7,587 bases of DNA from Bacteroidales bacterium. Lineage in GTDB: Bacteria > Bacteroidota > Bacteroidia > Bacteroidales > ML635J-15. Below are positions 1 to 5,527 of this stretch, one piece after another. The stretch covers positions 1 through 7,587 of the forward strand of contig SLSH01000434.1 in assembly GCA_007130555.1 (NCBI GenBank). The letters are read 5' to 3'. The position numbers and the translations under genes were made by a program. The first letter of the stretch is position 1; each line of letters opens with the position of its first letter. The notes under the pieces are model-generated. The model saw only the letters and a list, made by a program, of their open reading frames with translations. It did no database searches and had not been told where the DNA came from.

Positions 1-2165
1 CATTGAATGAAATAATTGCAGTTAAAAACGATTTGAAAATTTTGCAGGACAGAGACGGCAAAAGATTGAAAGAATATCAAATTGAAGTTGTAAACGATGA
101 ATTAATTGTAACAGACGAAGACGGAGAATTATTCGAATACACACCACCTTCCCATCTTCAGAGGGGACAGAGGGGTGTGTCAGAAAGTCAGAGAGTTCAG
201 GAAACATTATTCCATGAAAAACAAACAATAATTGAAAGCTGTCTTTTTGGTGTTGACATAAATCCTAATTCGGTGAAAATCTGCCGTTTACGTCTTTGGA
301 TTGAATTGCTGAAAAATGCCTATTACAAAAACGAAACTGAACTTGAAACTTTACCGAATATTGACATTAACATAAAGTGCGGAAATTCTTTGGTTTCCCG
401 TTTTTCGCTTGACTCAGATTTAAAACAAGCTTTGAAAAATTCCAAATGGTCAATTGACATGTATCGTGTTGCTGTTCAGACCTATCGTAATGCTGAAAAC
501 AAGGAGCAAAAACACGAAATGGAAAAGTTAATCAAGACCATTAAAACAGATTTTCGTTCCGAAATTGCAGCAAACAGCAAAGAAATCAAAGAATTAAGCA
601 AATGGAAAGGCGAACTTTACAATTTGGTAAATCAAACCACTATTAATTTGTTTGATAAATCAGCAAAAGAGAAAAAGGAATTTGACCAAAAAGCTAAAAA
701 CCTGACCGACAAAATAAAAAAACAAGAAGAACTAATTGAAGAAATTAAAAACAATAAGATTTACGAAAATGCTTTTGAATGGAGATTTGAATTTCCTGAA
801 GTTTTAGATGATGATGGTAATTTTGTTGGATTTGATGTGTGTATTGGGAATCCTCCGTATTTTTCATTAGCAGGAGCAAAAAAAAATAATGATATATACA
901 AATCTGATTATACTACATTCTCAAATGGAATTGATATATATTGTTTATTTATTGAACAATCAGAAAAAATCATAGCAAAAAATTATTTTGTTTCATTTAT
1001 TGTCTCTAATAAGTGGAAAACAGCAAGTTATGGCACTAAAACCAGAGAATATCTATCTAATAATGTTTCTCAATTAAAGATTATTGACTTTAAGAAATAT
1101 CAAATATTTGACGAAGCAAATGTTGATTCATGTATAATTAGTTTTACTAAAAGCGTTGATAATTCTAATGAATTGAAATATAAAATTCATAATAGCAATT
1201 CTGATATTATGATTTTTCTTAATGATACAAAATACTCAAAAATTGAAAATTTGAAAAATTATAGTATATGGAATTTATCAGGATTTAACAATTATGCAAT
1301 AAAGAACAAAATAGAAAAATATGGGAAACCACTTAAAAATTGGGATATTAAATTTTTTAGAGGAATTACAACAGGATTAAACGAAGCTTTTATTATAGAT
1401 GAAAAAACTAAAAATGAGTTATGTAAAAATGACGAAAATAATAAACAATTTATTAAACCATTGTTAAGAGGAAGGGATATTGAAAGATATTTTTATAATA
1501 ATTCTAATTTATGGCTTATTTACATTCCTAAGGGATTTACAATTAAAAATAATATTAACAAATTTAATGATAAATTATGCGAACCTCCTCCAAGGTATGG
1601 GAATATGGAATATGATGAAGCTAATAGGTGGTTTGAAAATAATTATTCATCTTTATACAATTATTTATCAGTAAATAAAATTAAATTAGAGAATAGATTA
1701 GATAAGGGAGATTTTTGGTGGGAACTTAGAGCATGTGCTTACTTAGAGGATTTTGAAATAGAAAAAATTGTTTTCACAAAAGCATCTAAAGAACAATCTT
1801 TTACAATAGACGATAAAGGACATTATTTATTAAATACTAGCTATTTTATTGTAGGAGACAGATTAAAATACTTATTAGCTTTGTTGAATTCAAAATTAAT
1901 AAAATTTTGCTTTATAAATTTTTATCAAAGTGGAGGCATAGAAGGAGAAATAACATTACAAGCTATAGAAAAAATACCAATTTCTGTCCCTGAAGAAAAT
2001 ACTGAAGAAAAGATTGCTAAAATAACTGAAAAAATTTTTAATATGAAAAAACAAAATCCTGCTGCCGACACTTCCTCATTAGAATCCCAAATTGACCGTC
2101 TTATTTATAAGTTGTATGGTTTGAGTGAGGAGGAGATTGAGATTGTTGAAAACAGTTTTAAATAA
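1..2165 (+). CDS. Type IIG-like restriction-modification enzyme, Eco57I/TaqI class adenine methylase with specificity domain (5' partial)
   Basis: The frame is open from the window edge, so the TTG at position 3 is most likely an internal Leu codon. In relatives, as I recall them, the 'LNEII' stretch directly follows SAM motif I (DPxxGSG), which would lie just outside the window. Numbering from that Leu as 1: FGVDINP at 83-89 (motif II, Asp85 expected to contact SAM ribose), CGNSL near 126-130, and the N6-adenine catalytic motif NPPY at 283-286. A charged helical, probably coiled-coil stretch spans about 165-255. The C-terminal half resembles the TaqI specificity domain: RGITTGLNEAFIID at 453-466, PLLRGRDIERY at 486-496, LLALLNSKLIKF at 624-635, and an end of LYGLSEEEIEIVE. 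The family methylates adenine in a specific DNA site and, in type IIG fusions, also cuts. Any nuclease domain would be upstream, so cutting activity is inferred, not seen. Codons 47-60 look like an inserted repeat, and the specificity half is unusually AT-rich. Bro-N starts 8 bases after the stop. Confidence 0.9.
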   Translation, partial: LNEIIAVKNDLKILQDRDGKRLKEYQIEVVNDELIVTDEDGELFEYTPPSHLQRGQRGVSESQRVQETLFHEKQTIIESCLFGVDINPNSVKICRLRLWIELLKNAYYKNETELETLPNIDINIKCGNSLVSRFSLDSDLKQALKNSKWSIDMYRVAVQTYRNAENKEQKHEMEKLIKTIKTDFRSEIAANSKEIKELSKWKGELYNLVNQTTINLFDKSAKEKKEFDQKAKNLTDKIKKQEELIEEIKNNKIYENAFEWRFEFPEVLDDDGNFVGFDVCIGNPPYFSLAGAKKNNDIYKSDYTTFSNGIDIYCLFIEQSEKIIAKNYFVSFIVSNKWKTASYGTKTREYLSNNVSQLKIIDFKKYQIFDEANVDSCIISFTKSVDNSNELKYKIHNSNSDIMIFLNDTKYSKIENLKNYSIWNLSGFNNYAIKNKIEKYGKPLKNWDIKFFRGITTGLNEAFIIDEKTKNELCKNDENNKQFIKPLLRGRDIERYFYNNSNLWLIYIPKGFTIKNNINKFNDKLCEPPPRYGNMEYDEANRWFENNYSSLYNYLSVNKIKLENRLDKGDFWWELRACAYLEDFEIEKIVFTKASKEQSFTIDDKGHYLLNTSYFIVGDRLKYLLALLNSKLIKFCFINFYQSGGIEGEITLQAIEKIPISVPEENTEEKIAKITEKIFNMKKQNPAADTSSLESQIDRLIYKLYGLSEEEIEIVENSFK
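137..182. repeat. In-frame repeat-like insertion inside the methylase gene
   Basis: A short GC-richer stretch with terminal inverted arms, ACACACC (139-145) and GGTGTGT (174-180), sits in the methylase frame and encodes TPPSHLQRGQRGVS. It lies between LFEY and ESQRVQETLF, which I recall as nearly adjacent in related Bacteroidota enzymes. On the other strand it reads ACACACCCCTCTGTCCCC, resembling short dispersed repeats I recall from Bacteroidota genomes. The arms are visible directly; the repeat identity rests on memory and was not searched. Confidence 0.5.
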
Positions 2166-2173
2166 AAGAGATT

Positions 2174-2485
2174 ATGAACAAGGAAACATCCATAAAATTA
2201 TTTGAGCAAAAGCAGATACGTTCGGTCTGGAACGATAATGAGGAGAAGTGGTATTTTTCTATCGTAGATGTTGTAGGCGTTTTGACAGAGCAACCTACAC
2301 ATCAGCGTGCAAGAAATTACTGGAAAGTAATGAAAAGCAGATTAGTAAAAGAAGGCAACCAAACGGTTACAAATTGTAACCGTTTGAAACTTCTTGCAGA
2401 AGAAAAAACAGGTAAAAAAAATGTTAACAATAAAAATGCAAAAATAATTGACTCAGGAAAAAACAAAAGTATTGATGAAAAATGA
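2174..2485 (+). CDS. Short Bro-N domain protein, probably internally deleted
   Basis: This 103-residue protein starts 8 bases after the methylase stop, at an ATG preceded by AAAAGAGATT, and probably shares its transcript. Residues 1-75 look like a Bro-N domain: IKLFEQKQIRSVWNDNEEKWYFSIVDVVGVLTE, then RARNYWKVMKSRLVKEGNQ and NCNRLKL. Bro-N domains occur in phage antirepressors and in small proteins found beside bacterial R-M loci, and are thought to bind DNA. As I recall, Bacteroidota relatives are about 250-300 residues and continue after 'LLAE' with a long helical region. Here 'LLAE' passes straight into EKTGKKNVNNKNAK, which resembles the C-terminal tail of those relatives. The simplest reading is an in-frame internal deletion of well over 100 codons, with the junction near 2398-2406. 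Whether the remnant works is unknown. A natural short Bro-N protein is the alternative. The family call is firmer than the deletion. Confidence 0.7.
   Translation: MNKETSIKLFEQKQIRSVWNDNEEKWYFSIVDVVGVLTEQPTHQRARNYWKVMKSRLVKEGNQTVTNCNRLKLLAEEKTGKKNVNNKNAKIIDSGKNKSIDEK
2360..2386. repeat. Perfect 13-bp palindrome with 1-base centre inside the Bro-N gene
   Basis: The arms CAAACGGTTACAA (2360-2372) and TTGTAACCGTTTG (2374-2386) are exact reverse complements around a single A at 2373. It lies within codons for NQTVTNCNRLK, 12-20 bases before the suspected deletion junction. It could be an operator-like site, a hairpin, or a chance product of the conserved peptide. Confidence 0.75.
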
Positions 2486-2549
2486 TTATGAGTTGTATGG
2501 TTTGAGTGAGGAGGAGATTGGGGTTGTTGAGGGTAGTGAGTTAGACTAA
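2484..2549 (+). pseudogene. Remnant copy of a methylase C-terminal tail
   Basis: Immediately after the Bro-N stop, and in a different frame, the DNA encodes DYELYGLSEEEIGVVEG and ends in TAA at 2547-2549. This matches the end of the upstream methylase (LYGLSEEEIEIVEN). Bases 2491-2520 are identical to 2110-2139 over 30 nt, and similarity continues beyond with scattered differences. The fragment has no credible start of its own. The preceding ATTGATGAA may correspond to the 'QID' codons of the same tail with small indels. It is best read as the 3' end of a second or ancestral type IIG gene left behind by rearrangement. Confidence 0.7.
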
Positions 2550-2559
2550 CAAGCAAAAA

Positions 2560-3306
2560 ATGAGTAAAGATATTTATAATACATATTTGGGGAAAGCCTA
2601 TAGGTTTATGGACTTTAATGGATTTCAACAAACGATTTTAAAATCTGAATTAAGATTTTCAAGAATTGATACTTTTAATGATCCTTTAGATTGTAGCCCA
2701 TATTTGTCATTTAAAAATTGGTGGGAACCTTTTGACAATAATTATAAACTAATTCATTCTATTAAAAATTCTTTTTTCAGAAGATTTATTGAACCATCAT
2801 ATGTTTGTTGTTTTTGTCAAGAATATGATACTGACAATTCTTTCTTAATGTGGTCTCACTATGCAAAGAATCATTCTGGAGTATGTTTTGAAATTGATTT
2901 CGAAAAAACCAAATTTATGGGTGGTCCTTCAAAAGTTACATATTCACAAAACATTCAAAAAGACAGACAAAAAATTTCACAAAAGACTAGCGAAGAAAGA
3001 GGACTTTTCCTTGCAACTACAAAAATCAAACAATGGTCATACGAAAAAGAAGTAAGGTTAATTGTAGATTTAGAATCTCCTAGTTTGAACTCAAAAATGC
3101 GACTAGAAGAAAACAAAATGTATTTATATTATCCTTTCGACTTAAGTCTTATCTCAAAAATTATATTTGGAGTCAATGCATCCGAAAATGATACCTCTGG
3201 TATAATTAGTTTATTAAATTCAAAACAAATCACTCCAAAATATGAAAAGATTATTATAAATCCAAATACCGTACAGATGGAAACTATCAATTATGACGAT
3301 TACTAA
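2560..3306 (+). CDS. DUF2971 family protein
   Basis: A complete 248-residue protein starting at ATG after an A-rich leader (AAGCAAAAA), 10 bases after the methylase-tail remnant. DUF2971 hallmarks appear in order: LRFSRIDTFNDPLD at 31-44; VCCFCQ at 82-87, in the place of the usual 'cFS' strand; the most typical block MWSHYAKNHSGVCFEIDF at 97-114; KIKQWSYEKEVRLIV at 155-169; and SKIIFGVNAS at 199-208. I see no signal peptide or membrane segment, so it should be cytosolic. The biochemical function of DUF2971 is not established, and I assign none. Its position behind an R-M enzyme and a Bro-N gene makes a role in a defence or mobile locus plausible, but that is inference from context. A weak hairpin-plus-T-run follows the stop. 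Length and motifs suggest an intact gene. Confidence 0.85.
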   Translation: MSKDIYNTYLGKAYRFMDFNGFQQTILKSELRFSRIDTFNDPLDCSPYLSFKNWWEPFDNNYKLIHSIKNSFFRRFIEPSYVCCFCQEYDTDNSFLMWSHYAKNHSGVCFEIDFEKTKFMGGPSKVTYSQNIQKDRQKISQKTSEERGLFLATTKIKQWSYEKEVRLIVDLESPSLNSKMRLEENKMYLYYPFDLSLISKIIFGVNASENDTSGIISLLNSKQITPKYEKIIINPNTVQMETINYDDY

Positions 3307-3340
3307 TAATGAATATTTAAGTATAATTTTGTCGTGCAAC

Positions 3341-3368
3341 AAAAGCCTTTATAAATAAAAGCTTTTTT
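3341..3368 (+). terminator. Weak intrinsic terminator after the DUF2971 gene
   Basis: AAAAGC (3341-3346) pairs with GCTTTT (3361-3366). After one mismatch the stem can extend with TTTA/TAAA around a 4-base loop, and further T bases follow. It lies 35 bases after the DUF2971 stop, as expected for the end of the R-M/Bro-N/DUF2971 transcript. The stem is AT-rich, so its strength is doubtful. Confidence 0.45.
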
Positions 3369-3425
3369 AACATTTGAGTATCAAATAGATATTTTCTTGT
3401 TTTTCCAATTAACTAATATCCTGCT

Positions 3426-3488
3426 AAATGGCAGATTGTTTTTGCTCCTACCCTGCTATACTTTGCAAGCAAAACCAAACAGCCATTT
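3426..3488. repeat. Long imperfect inverted repeat (hairpin)
   Basis: Arms 3426-3446 and 3468-3488 pair at 18 of 21 positions: AAATGGC with GCCATTT at the base, TTTTGCT with AGCAAAA at the tip, and three mismatches between. The loop is 21 bases. No T-run follows it, so it is not a typical terminator. It may be a repetitive extragenic element, the remnant of a small mobile element, or a structured RNA. Confidence 0.65.
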
Positions 3489-3560
3489 GCCTAATTGCGT
3501 AAATAACTGAGCGGTAATTTTATAAATAAGATATGAGCAGTACACGGTTCAAGAAAAAAT

Positions 3561-3572
3561 ATTGCGGGCTGA
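3561..3572 (+). repeat. Short direct repeat, copy 1 (upstream of corA)
   Basis: ATTGCGGGCTGA occurs here and at 4930-4941 in the same orientation. Similarity fades into an AGTA-x-CAAAAA stretch in both copies. The GC-rich core stands out from the surrounding AT-rich sequence. Confidence 0.5.
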
Positions 3573-3624
3573 CAAAGTACCAAAAACTTTCCCATAATTT
3601 ATTCCTTTTGTGGTGATAATTTTT

Positions 3625-3632
3625 TACTTTTG
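3625..3632 (+). promoter_or_regulatory. Candidate promoter -7 box upstream of corA
   Basis: TACTTTTG matches the Bacteroidota -7 consensus TAnnTTTG exactly. No TTTG lies at the usual spacing upstream; the nearest, at 3607-3610, is too close. If used, it would give corA a leader of roughly 150 bases that includes the small frame at 3668. Confidence 0.35.
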
Positions 3633-3667
3633 TAGGGGACAATATAATTATTATTTGATAAATAAAA

Positions 3668-3724
3668 ATGATGAAAACTATTACAAGGCACGTATTTTTG
3701 AATGTATTAGATTTTTTTCGATAA
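3668..3724 (+). other. 18-codon frame in the corA leader, possible leader peptide or gene remnant
   Basis: An ATG preceded by AAATAAAA opens a frame reading MMKTITRHVFLNVLDFFR, closed by TAA. It starts about 35 bases after the candidate -7 box and ends 68 bases before corA. I do not recognise the peptide. It may be a leader peptide, the decayed start of a lost gene, or chance. Confidence 0.2.
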
Positions 3725-3792
3725 TATAAGTATGGCAACAATTGCTTGACTATGCATCAAAATAAAGAAATTATTTAAACCGTATAAAAAAA

Positions 3793-4866
3793 ATGAAAGC
3801 TTTCAAACCTTTAAGATTTATATCTATTCTTAACCGAAAAAAGGAAGACCCAAGTAAATTCATTTTTACTGGCGATTCCAACAGTAATGAAATTGACATT
3901 CAGCTTTTTAGATACAGAAAAGAAGAGTGTGATGAAAGCAAAAACATTTCGCCTGATATCATTAAAACCTTTGAAAAAAATGGAGATAATTACTGGTTAA
4001 ATATCTATGGATTAAACGATACCGAAACCATTGCATCAATTTGTGAGAAACAAGGTATTCACAGTTTAGTTATTCAAGATATTTTGGATGTAAACCAAAG
4101 ACCTAAATTTCAAGAATATGATGATTTTTCTTTTTTGACTTTAAAATCAATTGTCCCTTCAGAAAATGAAATGATAACTGAGCAAATCAGCTTTGTTTTT
4201 GACGCAAACTTTTTAATATCTTTTCAGGAGAAAAAAGCAGACTTATTTGAACATCTAAGAGTTAGGTTAAGAGAAAACAAAGGGATTCTAAGAGAGCGTA
4301 CTGCTGATTATTTGCTTTACGCAATGATTGAATCAATTCTAGACAATTATTTTAAGACCCTAAGTAAACTGGATGAAGAGATTGGAAAATTTAATTTTGC
4401 AAACACTAAAAAAGAGCCATCCCCAAATGCTCTTGAAATCATTGAAAATCAAAAAAAGTTTGTTCATTTCATTAAGAAATCAATTCTACCAATTAAAGAG
4501 TTTGCTCAAATTGTTGAACGTGGCGAATGTCAATGTATTGAGCAAAGACACTTAAAATATTTTCTTGAAATCAAGGATTTATGCTTAACTCTGATTGATA
4601 ACAGTGATATGATTCTTTCATCACTCGAGAGTGAAACAAATTTATTTTTTTCTGTGCAAGGGCATCGAATGAATCAGGTGATGAAAACCCTTACAATTGT
4701 TGCAACCATATTTATTCCGTTGACTTTCGTTGCAGGCATTTACGGAATGAATTTTACGAATATGCCTGAGCTTGAATGGAAATACGGCTACTTTAGTATA
4801 TGGATTATTATAATTCTCATATTTTTAGGAATGGTATTGTATCTTAGAAAAAAGAAATGGTTCTAA
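3793..4866 (+). CDS. corA: CorA family magnesium/divalent cation channel
   Basis: CorA proteins form homopentameric inner-membrane channels that take up Mg2+, and in some members Co2+ or Ni2+. This protein has 357 residues, close to the roughly 350 of well-studied CorA. Residues 1 to about 290 form the cytosolic part, mixed alpha/beta followed by long helices. TM1 spans about 298-318 (TLTIVATIFIPLTFVAGIYG) and ends in the signature GMN at 318-320. The periplasmic loop contains MPELEWKYG. TM2 spans about 333-351, followed by a basic C-terminus (RKKKWF). The pore-defining GMN and the short acidic loop are intact, so the channel should be functional. The start is the ATG after an AT-rich leader ending in TAAAAAAA. 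It appears monocistronic: a long gap precedes it and the convergent ssrA follows, with a hairpin at 4981-5012 that could stop transcription from both sides. Ion preference cannot be read from the sequence. Confidence 0.95.
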   Translation: MKAFKPLRFISILNRKKEDPSKFIFTGDSNSNEIDIQLFRYRKEECDESKNISPDIIKTFEKNGDNYWLNIYGLNDTETIASICEKQGIHSLVIQDILDVNQRPKFQEYDDFSFLTLKSIVPSENEMITEQISFVFDANFLISFQEKKADLFEHLRVRLRENKGILRERTADYLLYAMIESILDNYFKTLSKLDEEIGKFNFANTKKEPSPNALEIIENQKKFVHFIKKSILPIKEFAQIVERGECQCIEQRHLKYFLEIKDLCLTLIDNSDMILSSLESETNLFFSVQGHRMNQVMKTLTIVATIFIPLTFVAGIYGMNFTNMPELEWKYGYFSIWIIIILIFLGMVLYLRKKKWF

Positions 4867-4929
4867 AAATAATAAACTTAAAAGAATACGTAGAGAAAAA
4901 CAACTGCTGCAAACTAAAGGCTTTGCACA

Positions 4930-4941
4930 ATTGCGGGCTGA
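4930..4941 (+). repeat. Short direct repeat, copy 2 (downstream of corA)
   Basis: This is the second copy of ATTGCGGGCTGA, 63 bases after the corA stop. It follows CTTTGCAC, and CTTTGCA also occurs at 3461-3467 in the upstream gap. The two copies bracket corA. Confidence 0.5.
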
Positions 4942-4968
4942 AGAGTAGCAAAAAATATTTCGTATTTG

Positions 4969-5012
4969 CTATAAAACAAAAAATGGCTTAAAACATTCAT
5001 TTTAAACCATTT
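4969..5012 (-). terminator. Intrinsic terminator of ssrA, possibly bidirectional
   Basis: On the - strand, AAATGGTTTAAAA (5012-5000) pairs with TTTTAAGCCATTT (4993-4981) as a 13-bp stem with one G-U pair around a 6-base loop. TTTTTTGTTTT follows. It begins 25 bases beyond the mature tmRNA 3' end. On the + strand the hairpin is followed by a weaker T-rich stretch, so it may also end corA transcripts. Confidence 0.85.
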
Positions 5013-5036
5013 AGTTACTTTTTGAATTTGTTTCAG

Positions 5037-5437
5037 TGGAGTCGGCGGGACTCGAACCCGCGTCCAAACAAGAAACAAAGGTGTTTTCTACATGCTTATT
5101 CTGTTATTGGATTTTCGGGAAAAATTCCGGGAACAGACACCCTAAATATTTCCTTATCTCCTTAATTTTTCGCAAATCTGCCGGAGTTTCGGATTTGCTA
5201 TTTCGGTCTTTCCGCCACTCCACTATCGGGCCGGAACCGAAAAGTCCACCCGGGGAATGTCTTGACCCAATACCTAGTATCGGGATAAAGCCTTAATCTA
5301 CTAAACTTCGATTAGGCAGCAAGAGCATAGTTGTCTGCGCCATTTAATTAAGTTGCAAAAAAGTTTTACGGGGTTATTTACATTGCCCGGCATGCTTACA
5401 CAATCATTTACCTTGCTGTCAAAACCAAAACGACCCC
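5037..5437 (-). ncRNA. ssrA: tmRNA (transfer-messenger RNA)
   Basis: tmRNA rescues stalled ribosomes by trans-translation with SmpB, adding a degradation tag to the unfinished protein. On the - strand the RNA begins GGGGTCG (5437-5431) and ends CGACTCC plus discriminator A (5044-5037); these ends form a 7-bp acceptor stem with one G-U pair. The T arm is clear near the 3' end (GCGGGTTCGAGTCCCGC). The mRNA-like part encodes the tag at 5341-5312. GC-rich pairing segments between the tag and the T arm are consistent with the usual pseudoknots, though I did not fold them. Length is about 401 nt before CCA. CCA is not encoded: the next bases are CTG, so it must be added after transcription. The gene has its own promoter-like box and terminator and lies between corA and a divergent oxidoreductase gene. 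Confidence 0.97.
5312..5341 (-). other. tmRNA tag-peptide reading frame
   Basis: The frame GGC GCA GAC AAC TAT GCT CTT GCT GCC TAA encodes GADNYALAA and then stops. GGC is chosen as resume codon because the bases before it place U at -5 and A at -4, as in the E. coli resume region. The resulting 9-residue tag also fits the G-x-x-NYALAA form I recall for Bacteroidota. The hydrophobic ALAA end is the usual protease-recognition end. Confidence 0.9.
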
Positions 5438-5453
5438 TATAAATTGTGTAATG

Positions 5454-5461
5454 CAAAAATA
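5454..5461 (-). promoter_or_regulatory. Candidate ssrA promoter -7 box
   Basis: On the - strand TATTTTTG matches TAnnTTTG exactly, 16 bases before the mature tmRNA 5' end. This leaves room for a short precursor leader removed by RNase P. The -33 region is T-rich without a clear TTTG. Confidence 0.55.
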
Positions 5462-5527
5462 CAAAAATTATTCCATTTAAAAAAAAATATTATTTTTATG
5501 CCCGATTTTTAATTAAAATAATATGAT

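Larger units (their letters stand above)
3307..3792. other. Intergenic region before corA
   Basis: About 486 bases with no confident gene. It holds a weak terminator (3341-3368), a 63-base imperfect hairpin (3426-3488), one copy of a short repeat (3561-3572), a -7-like promoter box (3625-3632) and an 18-codon frame (3668-3724). It separates the R-M block from the housekeeping-like genes. Confidence 0.8.

Noticed and set aside
3..5. TTG as the true start of the methylase
   Set aside because: No leader is visible, the frame is open to the window edge, and the family has motif I just upstream. The gene is more likely cut by the window.
1480..1674. A 64-codon + strand frame inside the methylase gene
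   Set aside because: It is an out-of-frame shadow in the AT-rich specificity region with no initiation site or recognisable domain.
2475..2549. A 24-codon gene beginning at the ATG at 2475
   Set aside because: It overlaps the end of the Bro-N gene and merely reads the duplicated methylase tail; a remnant explains it better.
2317..2631. A 104-codon - strand open frame opposite Bro-N and the start of DUF2971
   Set aside because: It overlaps two better-supported + strand genes and has a low-complexity, unfamiliar translation.
3520..3741. A 73-codon - strand open frame with hydrophobic residues
   Set aside because: Its hydrophobicity follows from AT-rich sequence. It overlaps the repeat and promoter-like box, and resembles no protein I know.
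5036..5296. An 86-codon + strand open frame starting MESAGLEPASKQE
   Set aside because: It lies antisense to the tmRNA; its start is the reverse complement of the acceptor stem and T arm. This is a common false gene call over tmRNA/tRNA.
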